Below, piece by piece: positions 9,067-18,089 of a stretch of DNA of 64,000 bases. The first letter of the stretch is position 1. Each line of letters opens with the position of its first letter. Both the position numbers and the translations under genes were made by a program. Under the pieces are notes generated by a model that was not told the origin of the DNA, did no database searches, and saw nothing but the letters and a program-made list of their open reading frames with translations. The DNA comes from RFSX01 sp965248155 (GTDB lineage Bacteria; Bacteroidota; Bacteroidia; Chitinophagales; Saprospiraceae), in assembly GCA_965248155.1 (NCBI GenBank), contig CBDFIO010000001.1, forward strand, positions 1,488,001 through 1,552,000. The letters are read 5' to 3'.

Positions 9067-9430
9067 CAATTGATTTTATTGATACAAACCGAAAATCGAA
9101 TTTACTTAGACGGGTGTCAAGGACCAAGGTGTCATTTGCAAGATATTTAATGGTATATTTTGCTTGATGGAGATCATCGACATTTATCGTATTTCTATTC
9201 AATATGTATTCATATTCAAATGTGTCTTTAAGAATATTGGTTTTAAGAATTGTATCAGATTTGAATTCAAAGTATCCTTTTTTTAAAGTTTGAGTTCTTC
9301 TGCCATCTCTAAATGCATCTATAATATCCCATTTGCCCTCCAAATCATTTGTCTCTAACTGAATCCCGGAATCGCTATTACAGGATTGTATCAACATAAG
9401 GAAAAAAGAAAAAATTATAAGTCTACCCAT
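9050..9430 (-). CDS. Small lipoprotein with lipocalin-like domain
   Basis: The 126-residue protein has a lipoprotein signal peptide (FSFFLMLIQSC, lipid-modified Cys17) followed by LEGKWDIIDAFRDGRR, the G-x-W opening of lipocalin-like domains, and an all-beta pattern. It probably sits in the envelope facing the periplasm and binds a small hydrophobic ligand, but this is inferred from fold only. It is the first gene of a minus-strand group with the GWxTD protein and the omega-amidase. The stop overlaps the next gene's start. Confidence 0.65.
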   Translation of the reverse strand: MGRLIIFSFFLMLIQSCNSDSGIQLETNDLEGKWDIIDAFRDGRRTQTLKKGYFEFKSDTILKTNILKDTFEYEYILNRNTINVDDLHQAKYTIKYLANDTLVLDTRLSKFDFRFVSIKSIDDEPI

Positions 9431-9445
9431 ATACCGTGCAATTCA

Positions 9446-10468
9446 TTAAATTCTCTTATTCATTACCTTAAACCAAATCGGTGGAACCATCGCCATCAAC
9501 ATTGAGGTGGGATAACCATATGGAAGTTGTTTTGCATCATCATGATGATCAAGCAACTGAAATTTTTTATTAGCTAAATAATGATGATCTGAATGTCGTG
9601 TTAGTTCATATAAAAGTATTCTACCCAATTCGTGATTCGAATTCCAGGAATGATTGGGATGCACTCTTTCATATCTTCCATTATCCAACTTTTGCCTTCT
9701 TAATCCGTAATGTTCTATATAATTAATGGTTTCTAACATTAAGAACGAAAAAATAGCCGTCGAAATATAAATTATTAAAACCTTCAGACCTCCATAACTA
9801 AAAATAATAGCAAGGAAAACCATTTGAATAATTGTTAATACAACCATCTGATTGGACAAAGAAAATCTTGTTTTCTTATTATATTCCTGCTTTTTGAATT
9901 CGATATTCCAGGCGTTCAAGTAAGAATAAAAAGACGACCTCAACCAGAAGGTATATAATACCTCATTCTTTTTTGCTGAAGCCGGGTCAAGATCTGTTCC
10001 TACATTTTTATGGTGACCTAAATTGTGCTCGATGATAAAATGACAATATAAAGAAGGAAGAAGCAACAATTTTGACATAATTCTATGATAATATTCATTT
10101 CTGTGTCCCAGTTCATGTGCTACATTTATACCTGCACTCGCTAATGTCAATCCAACAGCAGTATACATACCTATGAGTTCAATCGAATTATAGTTATAGG
10201 TATTAAGAATATAAATGTAATACCCTACCATTAAATAAACTATAGGGATATTGCAATAAAGCAAAATATCAAAAAACAATTTTTTGCTTTTCGAATCTCT
10301 TTCTGCATCCGACAGGTTTAACTTGCTATTGTTCATGAAAATTTCCAAAACAGGAACCATGATAAACACAAATACTACTGTTATCCAACTTACCCAGCCT
10401 TTATAATAAAGAGCTGTAAAGGAGAGCAAAGGGACGAAATATGCTGTCAGATATTTTAGATCTCTCAT
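9446..10468 (-). CDS. AlkB-type membrane di-iron hydroxylase
   Basis: The 340-residue polytopic membrane protein carries the histidine boxes of the alkane monooxygenase branch of the fatty-acid desaturase superfamily: HELGH (His118, His122), HNLGHH (His148, His152, His153), NYIEHYGL and HSDHH (His292, His295, His296). About six hydrophobic segments surround them. AlkB enzymes hydroxylate terminal carbons of alkanes using electrons from rubredoxin. No rubredoxin or rubredoxin reductase is nearby. In Bacteroidota, AlkB-like proteins may act on other lipids, so the substrate is not settled. It is divergent from the SDR gene over a 61-base gap. Confidence 0.88.
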   Translation of the reverse strand: MRDLKYLTAYFVPLLSFTALYYKGWVSWITVVFVFIMVPVLEIFMNNSKLNLSDAERDSKSKKLFFDILLYCNIPIVYLMVGYYIYILNTYNYNSIELIGMYTAVGLTLASAGINVAHELGHRNEYYHRIMSKLLLLPSLYCHFIIEHNLGHHKNVGTDLDPASAKKNEVLYTFWLRSSFYSYLNAWNIEFKKQEYNKKTRFSLSNQMVVLTIIQMVFLAIIFSYGGLKVLIIYISTAIFSFLMLETINYIEHYGLRRQKLDNGRYERVHPNHSWNSNHELGRILLYELTRHSDHHYLANKKFQLLDHHDDAKQLPYGYPTSMLMAMVPPIWFKVMNKRI

Positions 10469-10529
10469 TTTTATTTAAAATAAAAAACACAATACAAAAT
10501 TGCATATTTAATTTATAAAATAAATCAAG

Positions 10530-11393
10530 ATGAATAAGTATGTTTTGATAACAGGCATTTCAAGTGGAATAGGTTTTGAGATTTGTCGCCACTTAATTTC
10601 TTCAGGATATAATATTATTGGGACTGTAAGAAAAGAAGATGATCGCTTAAGACTACAAGATTCTTTTGGAGATCGTCTTGCTGTGCTCAATTATGATGTT
10701 ACTGATTACAATGCTATAGAGCGATCGACGGAAAAGTTAAAAGAAATACTCAATGGTGAAAAACTATATTCGCTTATCAATAATGCAGGAATTGTTGTAG
10801 CTGGACCATTAAAATTAATCAGTGATAGTGGTTTTGAAAAGCAATTATCTGTAAATCTGTTAGCCCACAGAAAAATAACCAATACTTATCTGCCTTTCAT
10901 GTATCAAAATGATAAGAACCAAAAGTCTAAAATCATTTTTATCAGTTCAATATCTGGAATGTTTGCAGCACCATTTAATGGTGCATATTGTATATCTAAA
11001 CATGCCCTTGAATGCATGATAGATGTCTATCGTCGAGAATTACATGTATATAATATTGATGTTGTCGCTATTCAACCAGGCCCTATCAAATCTAAAATAT
11101 GGAATAAATCCAAAGGAAGTTTTGAAGGATTTAAAAATACTGTTTACGGGAAATATGTTGAAAAGGCAGATAAAATTATTGAGCACACAGAGTTAAATGC
11201 ACAGGATCCATTAAAGATTTCTCAATTGGTTGGAAAAATCTTGCAAACCAAAGATCCTAAAACCAGATATCTGGTCCACAAAAATGGGTTTGCATTTAAA
11301 ATGCTATCGTATTATATACCGGATAAAATTGTGGATAGATTGATATGGAAAAATCTAAATAAAGCAGATCCTAAGACCTATCGACCGATCTGA
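10530..11393 (+). CDS. Short-chain dehydrogenase/reductase
   Basis: This is a 287-residue classical SDR: the nucleotide-binding G-x-x-x-G-x-G motif (GISSGIG) near the N-terminus, the structural NNAG, and the catalytic Ser140, Tyr153 and Lys157 (YCISK). The extra 30-40 C-terminal residues (FKMLSYYIPDKIVDRLIW) resemble SDRs acting on retinol, steroids or other lipids, so a membrane-associated lipid substrate is plausible but not proven. It is divergent from the AlkB-like hydroxylase, an arrangement that could link a hydroxylase to an alcohol dehydrogenase. It is convergent with rplS, with two bases between the stops. Confidence 0.85.
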   Translation: MNKYVLITGISSGIGFEICRHLISSGYNIIGTVRKEDDRLRLQDSFGDRLAVLNYDVTDYNAIERSTEKLKEILNGEKLYSLINNAGIVVAGPLKLISDSGFEKQLSVNLLAHRKITNTYLPFMYQNDKNQKSKIIFISSISGMFAAPFNGAYCISKHALECMIDVYRRELHVYNIDVVAIQPGPIKSKIWNKSKGSFEGFKNTVYGKYVEKADKIIEHTELNAQDPLKISQLVGKILQTKDPKTRYLVHKNGFAFKMLSYYIPDKIVDRLIWKNLNKADPKTYRPI

Positions 11394-11395
11394 AG

Positions 11396-11752
11396 TTATT
11401 TTTTGATAAACTTCCTCTCTTTAATTTTGGCCTTCTTACCTACAAGGTCTCTAAGATAGAATAGCTTAGCTCTTCTAACTTTACCTTTTTTCAAGATTCC
11501 TACATCTACGATTACAGGAGATGAATATGGAAATATTCTTTCTACACCCACACCACTAGACATTTTTCTGACAGTAAAGGTTTTGGTTGATCCAATTCCG
11601 TTTATCTGAAGAACATTTCCTTTAAAAGTTTGTATTCTTTCTTTTGTTCCCTCAATGATTTTATAGCTAACGGCGATATTATCACCCGGGCGAAAATCAG
11701 GAAAATCTTTCTTTGCAGTTATCTGATCGTGTACGTAATTAATAATGTCCAT
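11396..11752 (-). CDS. rplS: Ribosomal protein bL19
   Basis: The 118-residue protein matches bL19 through its length: FRPGDNIAVSYKIIEG, RIQTFKGNVLQING, FTVRKMSSGVGVERIF and the basic C-terminus AKLFYLRDLVGKKAKIKER. It binds at the 30S-50S interface. The usual partner trmD is absent, and the gene stands alone behind its own -7 element (11780-11787). Confidence 0.97.
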   Translation of the reverse strand: MDIINYVHDQITAKKDFPDFRPGDNIAVSYKIIEGTKERIQTFKGNVLQINGIGSTKTFTVRKMSSGVGVERIFPYSSPVIVDVGILKKGKVRRAKLFYLRDLVGKKAKIKERKFIKK

Positions 11753-11779
11753 GACGCTTTACCATTTAATTTCGGGCTG

Positions 11780-11787
11780 CAAAGATA
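11780..11787 (-). promoter_or_regulatory. -7 promoter element of rplS
   Basis: On the minus strand the sequence is TATCTTTG, a perfect TAnnTTTG, about 28 bases before the rplS ATG. The -33 region has only TTT at the expected distance. Confidence 0.5.
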
Positions 11788-11809
11788 TAATATTATCTGA
11801 TATAAACCA

Positions 11810-14113
11810 CTATCTGAGAAGAGTTACATGTCCTTCTACAGATTCAGATTCTCCTCTCGGACCAGTGTAACTCACTTTATAGATATAAACCCCTTGCGGC
11901 AATAGCTGTCCGCTGTTATTATACTGCCCATTCCACCCTTCTCTTGGGTCGCTGGTCTCAAAGATTTTCTCGCCCCATCTGTTCCAAATATGGAGGTCAT
12001 AATTTGAAAGTCCATCATAATATCCATTACCTAGGAAAGCATCATTCTTTGCGTCGTTATTCGGTGTAAACGCATTAGGCATAAACAGTTTGACCAAAGG
12101 TCTTACATCAATCAACTTGGTTATTGTATCCGGGCATGAAGTTATTGGATGGAAAGCAGTAAGGGTTACTTTGTATACTCCCGTATCAGGAAAGTTAAAT
12201 GTCGGGTTTTCAATAAATGAATTTCCTATGCCTCCAAAATTCCATTGCCATGCTCCAGCATCTATAGAATTATCAAAAAATTGGACTTGCTGTTGGAAAA
12301 CATTTGGATCATCAGGACTGAAAGCAAAATCTGCTGTTGGTCCGCCCAATATATTAATCCAACTATCAAATACTTTTGCTGTAGTACATCCAATCGGTGA
12401 AGTAATATCTAATGAAATCGAGTATCTGCCAGATTCGAAATACTCATGTGTTGGACTTATTTCACCTGAAGATTCTCCATCTCCAAAATCCCATAATATT
12501 TCATAAGTTTCGTCTATTGGAGTTGATAAATTAGTGAACAAGATATTTGCAGGAAGACACCCTAAGAAACTTGATGGCTCAACTATAATCAATTGAGGAA
12601 CAGGTTGGTATAGTATGTCTTTTAAGACAGTATCTTTACATTCATTGTTATCTTCTGAAATTAGTCTAACCGTTTTTAAACCGGGCGTGTCAAAAACATG
12701 ATAAGGGTCTTGTAGATCAGATCGTTTTCCATCTCCAAAATCCCAATCCCACGCCACAACCTCATCTGCTGCTGTTACCGTCATATCCTGAAAAGCTACC
12801 GGCCCTGCCAGACAAGTGTCATATTCAAACATATAATCGCCATCAATTGTAGGAAATATGCTGATATTAAAATTAGCTGTGTCAGAACATTCAGTTCCGG
12901 CATTCAGTATCATTGTTCCTGTATAATCTCCGATATCAGGAAACGTAACTTCAAAATCTCTATTCTCTGTTCCTCCGGTTTGCTCTACAAGTATATCTCC
13001 ATTAGGCTGATAGAAAATCCATTTATAATCAAAAATATTATTCTCATCAAAGCTCGTATTTTCAATAAATACCGTGTTTTGTCCACAGGAATTTATAAAA
13101 AACACTTTCCCATCAAGCCCTTCGTTATCAACCTCATCAGCCGCTAATTGCGCAAATACATTAGGTGTACAAGTCACTACATTAAATTGAAAATCTCTTC
13201 TTATAGAACCAATAAGTACTCCATTTCGAAATTCTTCTACACACACACCTACCACATATTGTCCATTAATTTCAGGAACTCCTGAGATTAAACCTGAAAT
13301 ATTATCTATCCCCACTACAGGATCCCCCGCTAAAGGGGCATTCTTTGTAAATGGTGGCACATATATAACATTTGCATAGTTAGGAGGGCATTGAATCGGT
13401 TCTGGTCTTACACATTGACAGCACCCCTGATTTCCACCGGAATTAGAATCTACAGTTCCTCCTGAAGCAAAAGGTGCGCAAAAAGTATATCTTAAAACAT
13501 CTCCATCAGAATCCGATGCTGAATGATCAAAATTAACCGGGGATCCACCACAAATGAAAATTGGAGGAAAACCATCGAAAGTTGGACTTGAATTGCCTTC
13601 ATTCTGTGCCAAGGATGATATTACAACATCAAAGACAGCTCCCGTTTCTACCGGAACTAAAATATTTGCGATAGTATTATTGCGACAACACCTTTGATAT
13701 GCAATCATATAATCCTGATCTCCAACTTCAAGAGTCACATTAAAAATATATGAGGATCTTTGAACCCCAACGTTTAATGGCTCATCAACACAAGGGTCAT
13801 CAATACGTGGAATAGGCTCTATAGCTCCATTACCAATATTTCTTTGTTGATCATAAAACAACCAATTACCAGCAACACTTTGTCTAAATATCCCAAATGT
13901 TGCATTGGCGTCAAATGGTGCTCCTCCACTAAACTGATCGCGATACATTGTGAATGTAATTCTGAAAGTCACTAAACTAGAATCAGCATTAAAATTCAGG
14001 AACCTGTAAGTTACATCACCACCTACTATATGTGCAGCACTTAGCTGAGAAGAAAAACTAAGACAAATGATGCAAAAAAAACTGCCGAATATATATCTCA
14101 AAGTCGGAGCCAT
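11810..14113 (-). CDS. PKD-repeat surface protein with T9SS type B sorting domain
   Basis: The 767-residue exported protein has a signal peptide (to about SQLSA, residue 26), a Cys-rich N-terminal region beginning HIVGGDVTYRFL, three PKD-like domains with the WDFGDG signature near residues 454, 539 and 621 (the third reads WNFGG), and a C-terminal gliding-motility-associated (CHU_C) domain from about residue 676 (FMPNAFTPNND, IWNRWGEKIF, PQGVYIYKVSY). That C-terminal domain is the type B signal for the type IX secretion system, so the protein is expected on the cell surface. The N-terminal region recurs in many Saprospiria and Cytophagia surface proteins without a known function. It is a monocistronic gene behind a -7 element at 14167-14174. 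Confidence 0.92.
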   Translation of the reverse strand: MAPTLRYIFGSFFCIICLSFSSQLSAAHIVGGDVTYRFLNFNADSSLVTFRITFTMYRDQFSGGAPFDANATFGIFRQSVAGNWLFYDQQRNIGNGAIEPIPRIDDPCVDEPLNVGVQRSSYIFNVTLEVGDQDYMIAYQRCCRNNTIANILVPVETGAVFDVVISSLAQNEGNSSPTFDGFPPIFICGGSPVNFDHSASDSDGDVLRYTFCAPFASGGTVDSNSGGNQGCCQCVRPEPIQCPPNYANVIYVPPFTKNAPLAGDPVVGIDNISGLISGVPEINGQYVVGVCVEEFRNGVLIGSIRRDFQFNVVTCTPNVFAQLAADEVDNEGLDGKVFFINSCGQNTVFIENTSFDENNIFDYKWIFYQPNGDILVEQTGGTENRDFEVTFPDIGDYTGTMILNAGTECSDTANFNISIFPTIDGDYMFEYDTCLAGPVAFQDMTVTAADEVVAWDWDFGDGKRSDLQDPYHVFDTPGLKTVRLISEDNNECKDTVLKDILYQPVPQLIIVEPSSFLGCLPANILFTNLSTPIDETYEILWDFGDGESSGEISPTHEYFESGRYSISLDITSPIGCTTAKVFDSWINILGGPTADFAFSPDDPNVFQQQVQFFDNSIDAGAWQWNFGGIGNSFIENPTFNFPDTGVYKVTLTAFHPITSCPDTITKLIDVRPLVKLFMPNAFTPNNDAKNDAFLGNGYYDGLSNYDLHIWNRWGEKIFETSDPREGWNGQYNNSGQLLPQGVYIYKVSYTGPRGESESVEGHVTLLR

Positions 14114-14166
14114 TTAAATAATTGTTAGATAACTAAAATTAAAATTAAACATATCTCGTTTATACC

Positions 14167-14174
14167 CAAAGTTA
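14167..14174 (-). promoter_or_regulatory. -7 promoter element of the PKD/T9SS-B gene
   Basis: On the minus strand the sequence is TAACTTTG, a perfect TAnnTTTG, giving a leader of roughly 45 bases to the ATG at 14113. No TTG is evident at the -33 distance. Confidence 0.45.
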
Positions 14175-14220
14175 ATTCACAAACTACTTAGTGTAACGCA
14201 GGACAATTTGTATTTGTTAT

Positions 14221-14790
14221 ATGCAGAGAGAATTTGACGATTTGAAGGCAATTAGTCGGTTATTATTGAAAGGACAAGTTATCCTATGTCCTACTGATAC
14301 CATTTGGGGTCTAAGTTGTAATGCAATGGATGACAAAGCAGTTCAAAAGATTTATACAATAAAAAAAAGAGATAAATCCAAAAAACTGATATTACTTGTC
14401 AATAGTGTTAAGGAATTAAAAAGACATGTCAGAGCTGTTCATCCCAGAATTGAAACACTCATCCATTTTTGTACTAGACCTTTAACCATCATATATGATG
14501 CATCCCCAGATTTGGCAAAACATCTGGTTTCTGAAAAAGGAACTGTTGCGATAAGAGTAACCAGAGAACCGGATTTGTGCGAATTAATTCAGGAATTAAA
14601 CCAACCTCTGGTTTCTACAAGTGCAAATCGCCAGGCAAAACCATTCCCCCGCACTTTTACTGATATCGATAAAAATATTATTAATCAAGTTGATTATGTA
14701 TTTAGAAGTGGCCGAGAATCGAATAACAACAAAAGACCCTCTTTGATTATTAAATGCAACGAAGAAGGCGAGTTGCTATTTATTAGATAA
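14221..14790 (+). CDS. Threonylcarbamoyl-AMP synthase, TsaC/YrdC type
   Basis: The 189-residue YrdC-domain protein contains VILCPTDTIWGLSCNA at the N-terminus, KKRDKSKKLILLV, VAIRVTREPDLCELI and PLVSTSANRQ, the usual blocks for binding ATP and threonine. The TsaC/Sua5 family makes threonylcarbamoyl-AMP for the t6A37 modification of ANN-decoding tRNAs. There is no Sua5 C-terminal domain, so it is the short TsaC form. YciO-like paralogues share the fold, and I cannot exclude that subgroup. Its 3' end overlaps the convergent protease gene by 15 bases. Confidence 0.85.
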   Translation: MQREFDDLKAISRLLLKGQVILCPTDTIWGLSCNAMDDKAVQKIYTIKKRDKSKKLILLVNSVKELKRHVRAVHPRIETLIHFCTRPLTIIYDASPDLAKHLVSEKGTVAIRVTREPDLCELIQELNQPLVSTSANRQAKPFPRTFTDIDKNIINQVDYVFRSGRESNNNKRPSLIIKCNEEGELLFIR

Positions 14791-16338
14791 TAAAGCTAAT
14801 GTAGATCGCTTGTCTGAAATGAAATCGAGCGCTTCAGCAATATAGGGATCGCTTAAGTTTGCGCTTTTGAAATACTCAATTTCTCCCTTTGTTAATCGTA
14901 CATAACGGTCAGTAATATATTTTGTTACTTCTGTTCCATTGCAATCTCCTTTAATGAGTAAAGGATCGATATTGAATGTAAGCTCAAGAAAGGTATTGTA
15001 ATGATCAATAGACAAAAGTGCTTCATCTATCTCTGTGGAACGGACTTTATTCATCTGGTTTACAATGAAAAAATCGACATAATTCTTATAATTAGAACAC
15101 AAGACATCATTTGAGTCATCGCTGACTATATCAGGAATAATTCCATTTCCACTTTCAACTTCTCTTTTGAGTAATCGAGTTTGAAAATAACTGCTATCCG
15201 CTATAAAATCCCGATTGATACTTCTGTAGGATTTTTGTATTAATCTACCTGTAGGCGTATAATACTTTGCGACTGTCAGACGTAGAGCTCCTCCATTTTT
15301 CAGAGGAAATATTTCCTGAACCAAGCCTTTTCCAAAACTTTCCGATCCAATTATTAGTCCCCTATCCCAATCTTGAAGGGCTCCAGCCAGAATTTCACTT
15401 CCAGATGCTGAATTCTCATTTAATAGGACCGCTATTTTTTTGATATTAAAAAATGACTTTCCAGTACTTCTATATTCAGCTTTCTTCCTATTCAATCCTA
15501 CCGTATAGGTTAGGAGCTTGTCCTTTTCTTCAAAACACTGTGACAATATCTTAATAGCTTCTGGTAGATACCCACCTGGATTGTCTCTTAAATCTAAGAT
15601 CAGATTCAAATGGGTTTTATCCTTTATTGCAGCATCGATCGATTCAATAAACTGCTCGTATGTATTGCCACTGAAGCGTTCTAATTTGAGATAGAGGGTT
15701 TCTTCGTCAATCAGATAGTTGATGTTTGCAGAAGCTACCTCTACAGATCCAATACCAACTTGAACGGATATAAGACTGTCAGATTCAAGCTTGATAATTG
15801 ATAATTCTATTTCATCTTTTTCTTCTTGTTTCAAAAGTGTTCTTACATCTTGAAAGCTGGTCTCATTCCCCGATACTTCAATATCATCTACACTGATGAT
15901 AGCATCACCTTGAGTTAATCCTGCAAGATCAGCGGGTCCATCCGATATGATTTGCGTGATATAAAAAGTGTCATTCAGTTTTATAGTTTCAATTCCAATG
16001 CCTCTATAAGCACCGTTCATTTTTTCATTATGGTCATCTAATTCTTCGGAAGTGATATAATCTGAGTGTGGATCCAATTGTTTAAGGATATGTCGGATTG
16101 CATCAACAGATATAGTGTTTGCATCAAGGCTGTCTACATATTTAGATTCTACGAATCTTAAGATTTCTTCGATTCTACCATCTGATCCTATAACTTGATT
16201 TGAATCTATTTCGCTAATCTCCAATAAGCTGGACCCTTCATTAGCAGAATTCATATTGTATCCTGCAATCAGACCAATTGCAGCTGCTATAGCAATTAAA
16301 AGCGGCTCCCAAATTCGAATAGGCTTCTTCTTATCCAT
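14776..16338 (-). CDS. C-terminal processing protease, S41 family
   Basis: The 520-residue envelope protease has an N-terminal membrane anchor (about residues 9-30), a helical segment, a PDZ domain (about 100-185; YRGIGIETIKLND, GPADLAGLTQGD), and an S41 catalytic domain with LRDNPGGY, Ser312 (NSASGSE) and Lys337 (SFGKGLVQ), which form the Ser-Lys dyad 25 residues apart as in Tsp/CtpA. It should trim or degrade periplasmic proteins from their C-termini. The remaining 150 residues are helical and typical of the Bacteroidota form. A TTG seven codons upstream is in frame, but the ATG at 16338 (MDKKKPIRIW) gives the normal N-terminus. Confidence 0.93.
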   Translation of the reverse strand: MDKKKPIRIWEPLLIAIAAAIGLIAGYNMNSANEGSSLLEISEIDSNQVIGSDGRIEEILRFVESKYVDSLDANTISVDAIRHILKQLDPHSDYITSEELDDHNEKMNGAYRGIGIETIKLNDTFYITQIISDGPADLAGLTQGDAIISVDDIEVSGNETSFQDVRTLLKQEEKDEIELSIIKLESDSLISVQVGIGSVEVASANINYLIDEETLYLKLERFSGNTYEQFIESIDAAIKDKTHLNLILDLRDNPGGYLPEAIKILSQCFEEKDKLLTYTVGLNRKKAEYRSTGKSFFNIKKIAVLLNENSASGSEILAGALQDWDRGLIIGSESFGKGLVQEIFPLKNGGALRLTVAKYYTPTGRLIQKSYRSINRDFIADSSYFQTRLLKREVESGNGIIPDIVSDDSNDVLCSNYKNYVDFFIVNQMNKVRSTEIDEALLSIDHYNTFLELTFNIDPLLIKGDCNGTEVTKYITDRYVRLTKGEIEYFKSANLSDPYIAEALDFISDKRSTLALLSNK

Positions 16339-16494
16339 ATAATATACCCTAAGGTACAAGCTTTTGGATCATATTCTACACAAATACTAATGGATTAAAT
16401 AATACGCAATGAATTACTGATAATATTAGAAAAAACGTTAATATTAATCCCGTGTTAATTTTTAGTAATTCAGCTTGCATTAGACATCCTTGAA

Positions 16495-16971
16495 ATGAAA
16501 AAACAATTTATCCCTGATGATACTGACCTGAAGATTCTTTCCATTTTAATGAAGGATGCAAAAAAGACTTATGCAGATATTGGAAAGGAACTTTTCATTT
16601 CTGGAGGAACCGTCCATGTGAGAATTAAGAAGATGATGGATTATGAAGTCGTTTTAAATTCTCAACTCCAAGTCGACTACAACAAATTAGGTTATGATAT
16701 TACTGCATTTCTGGGGATTTACCTGGAAAAAAGCAGACTGTATGATACAGTTGCCATTCAGTTGGGTCGAATCAATGAGATTATTGAAGTCCATTACACT
16801 ACTGGAGGTTATAGCATGTTTGCTAAGGTGATATGCCGGGATACGGAACATCTGAGAAATATTATTTCTCATGAGATTCAACAAATTGATGGAATTCAAC
16901 GTACTGAAACTTTCATCTCCTTGCACAATAGCCTTCAACGTCCACTCAATGTAGATTCCAACGGCAAATAA
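16495..16971 (+). CDS. Lrp/AsnC family transcriptional regulator
   Basis: The 158-residue regulator has an N-terminal winged helix (DTDLKILSILMKDAKKTYADIGKEL then GTVHVRIKKM) and a C-terminal RAM/AsnC ligand-binding domain (YDITAFLGIYLEKS, IIEVHYTTGGYSMFAKVIC). Lrp-type proteins form dimers and octamers and sense amino acids. In Bacteroidota this form often sits beside the primary sigma factor, as here (the sigma gene is convergent, 19 bases away). The target genes and effector are unknown. Confidence 0.92.
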   Translation: MKKQFIPDDTDLKILSILMKDAKKTYADIGKELFISGGTVHVRIKKMMDYEVVLNSQLQVDYNKLGYDITAFLGIYLEKSRLYDTVAIQLGRINEIIEVHYTTGGYSMFAKVICRDTEHLRNIISHEIQQIDGIQRTETFISLHNSLQRPLNVDSNGK

Positions 16972-16990
16972 TCGATTGATTTATTTACAA

Positions 16991-17860
16991 CTAAGTACCT
17001 AGATAATGCTTGAGCAGTTTGCTTCTGGAAGCAGATCTTAATTTGTTGATCGCTTTATCTTTAATCTGACGAACTCTTTCTCTGGTCAAGCCAAAACGAT
17101 CTCCAATATCTTCAAGTGACATAGGATGTTCAATACCTATACCGAAGTATAACTTGATGACATCACATTGTCTTTCTGTTAAAGTATTTAAAGATCTTTC
17201 AATTTCTCTTCGTAAAGATTCAGCGTACTCCAATTTCGTATCAGTTCCTGGTGTACCGTTATTTTCAAGGACATCTAATAATGAGTTGTCTTCTCCATCA
17301 ACGAATGGTGCGTCCATTGAAACGTGTCTGGCTGCAACTCCCAATGTCGTTTCGACTTCATCAGAAGTTATTTCCAATAGATCAGCTAATTCGTCAGAAG
17401 AAGGTTCTCTTTCATATTCTTGCTCCAGTTCTGAAAAGGCTCGATTGATTTTATTCAATGAACCGACCTTATTAAGCGGTAACCTCACAATTCTTGATTG
17501 TTCAGCTAATGCTTGAAGTATGGATTGACGAATCCACCATACGGCATAAGAAATGAATTTGAATCCTCTGGTTTCATCAAATCTTTGAGCAGCTTTGATT
17601 AATCCTAGATTTCCTTCATTGATAAGGTCACTTAGGGAAAGTCCTTGATTCTGATATTGCTTCGCTACCGAAACAACGAATCTAAGGTTGGCTTTGGTCA
17701 GCTTCTCTAAAGCTTCCTGATCGTCCTCCTTTATTTTTTTTGCCAAATCAACTTCTTCCTCCGGAGTCAGCAAGTCGACTTTTCCTATTTCTTGTAAATA
17801 TTTTTCGAGAGATTGGCTTTCGCGGTTAGTTATGGATTTGGTTATTTTTAATTGCCTCAT
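16991..17860 (-). CDS. rpoD: Primary RNA polymerase sigma-70 factor
   Basis: The 289-residue sigma factor has region 1.2 (SLEKYLQEIGKVDLLT), region 2 (LRFVVSVAKQYQNQGLSLSD, LINEGNLGLIKAA, FISYAVWWIRQSI), region 3 and region 4 (LTERQCDVIKLYFG, LEDIGDRFGLTRERVRQIK). Region 1.1 is missing and the protein is short, which is the normal form of the Bacteroidota housekeeping sigma. This sigma recognises -7 TAnnTTTG and -33 TTG, and its own promoter at 17898-17928 fits that consensus. I take the ATG at 17860, one codon inside a possible TTG start. Confidence 0.96.
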   Translation of the reverse strand: MRQLKITKSITNRESQSLEKYLQEIGKVDLLTPEEEVDLAKKIKEDDQEALEKLTKANLRFVVSVAKQYQNQGLSLSDLINEGNLGLIKAAQRFDETRGFKFISYAVWWIRQSILQALAEQSRIVRLPLNKVGSLNKINRAFSELEQEYEREPSSDELADLLEITSDEVETTLGVAARHVSMDAPFVDGEDNSLLDVLENNGTPGTDTKLEYAESLRREIERSLNTLTERQCDVIKLYFGIGIEHPMSLEDIGDRFGLTRERVRQIKDKAINKLRSASRSKLLKHYLGT

Positions 17861-17897
17861 CAACTAATTTTTATAATGCTCTGAAATTAAATCGCAG

Positions 17898-17928
17898 CAA
17901 AAGTATAATTATCTGAATGAAATCGCAA
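17898..17928 (-). promoter_or_regulatory. Promoter of the primary sigma factor
   Basis: On the minus strand TTG (17928-17926) and TACTTTTG (17905-17898) are spaced by 20 bases, matching the Bacteroidota housekeeping consensus. The leader to the ATG at 17860 would be about 30 bases. This suggests the sigma gene is transcribed by its own product. Confidence 0.6.
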
Positions 17929-18015
17929 GTCTATACTTAAGGGGTCCTCAGCTTAGTAAATCGTTTAGAAATAAAAAAAGTTCATTTTTATTGAAAATTT
18001 AGAAAATTAATTTTG

Positions 18016-18043
18016 TTTTGCTCAGATTAAAATTTATATTTTG
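18016..18043 (+). promoter_or_regulatory. Probable promoter of the START-like gene
   Basis: TTTTG (18016-18020) and TATATTTTG (18035-18043) resemble the -33 and -7 elements, although the -7 box has one extra base compared with TAnnTTTG. It lies in the 226-base divergent gap between the sigma gene and the START-like gene; apart from these two promoters I see nothing in the gap. Confidence 0.4.
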
Positions 18044-18089
18044 CGCACCAATTTAAAAATCAAAAACTTATACAATAAAAAAAAGCTTA

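Noticed and set aside
12090..12506. Open frame of 138 codons antisense to the PKD/T9SS-B gene
   Set aside because: It lies fully inside a strongly supported gene, has no domain or plausible start region, and mirrors the codon pattern of the real frame.
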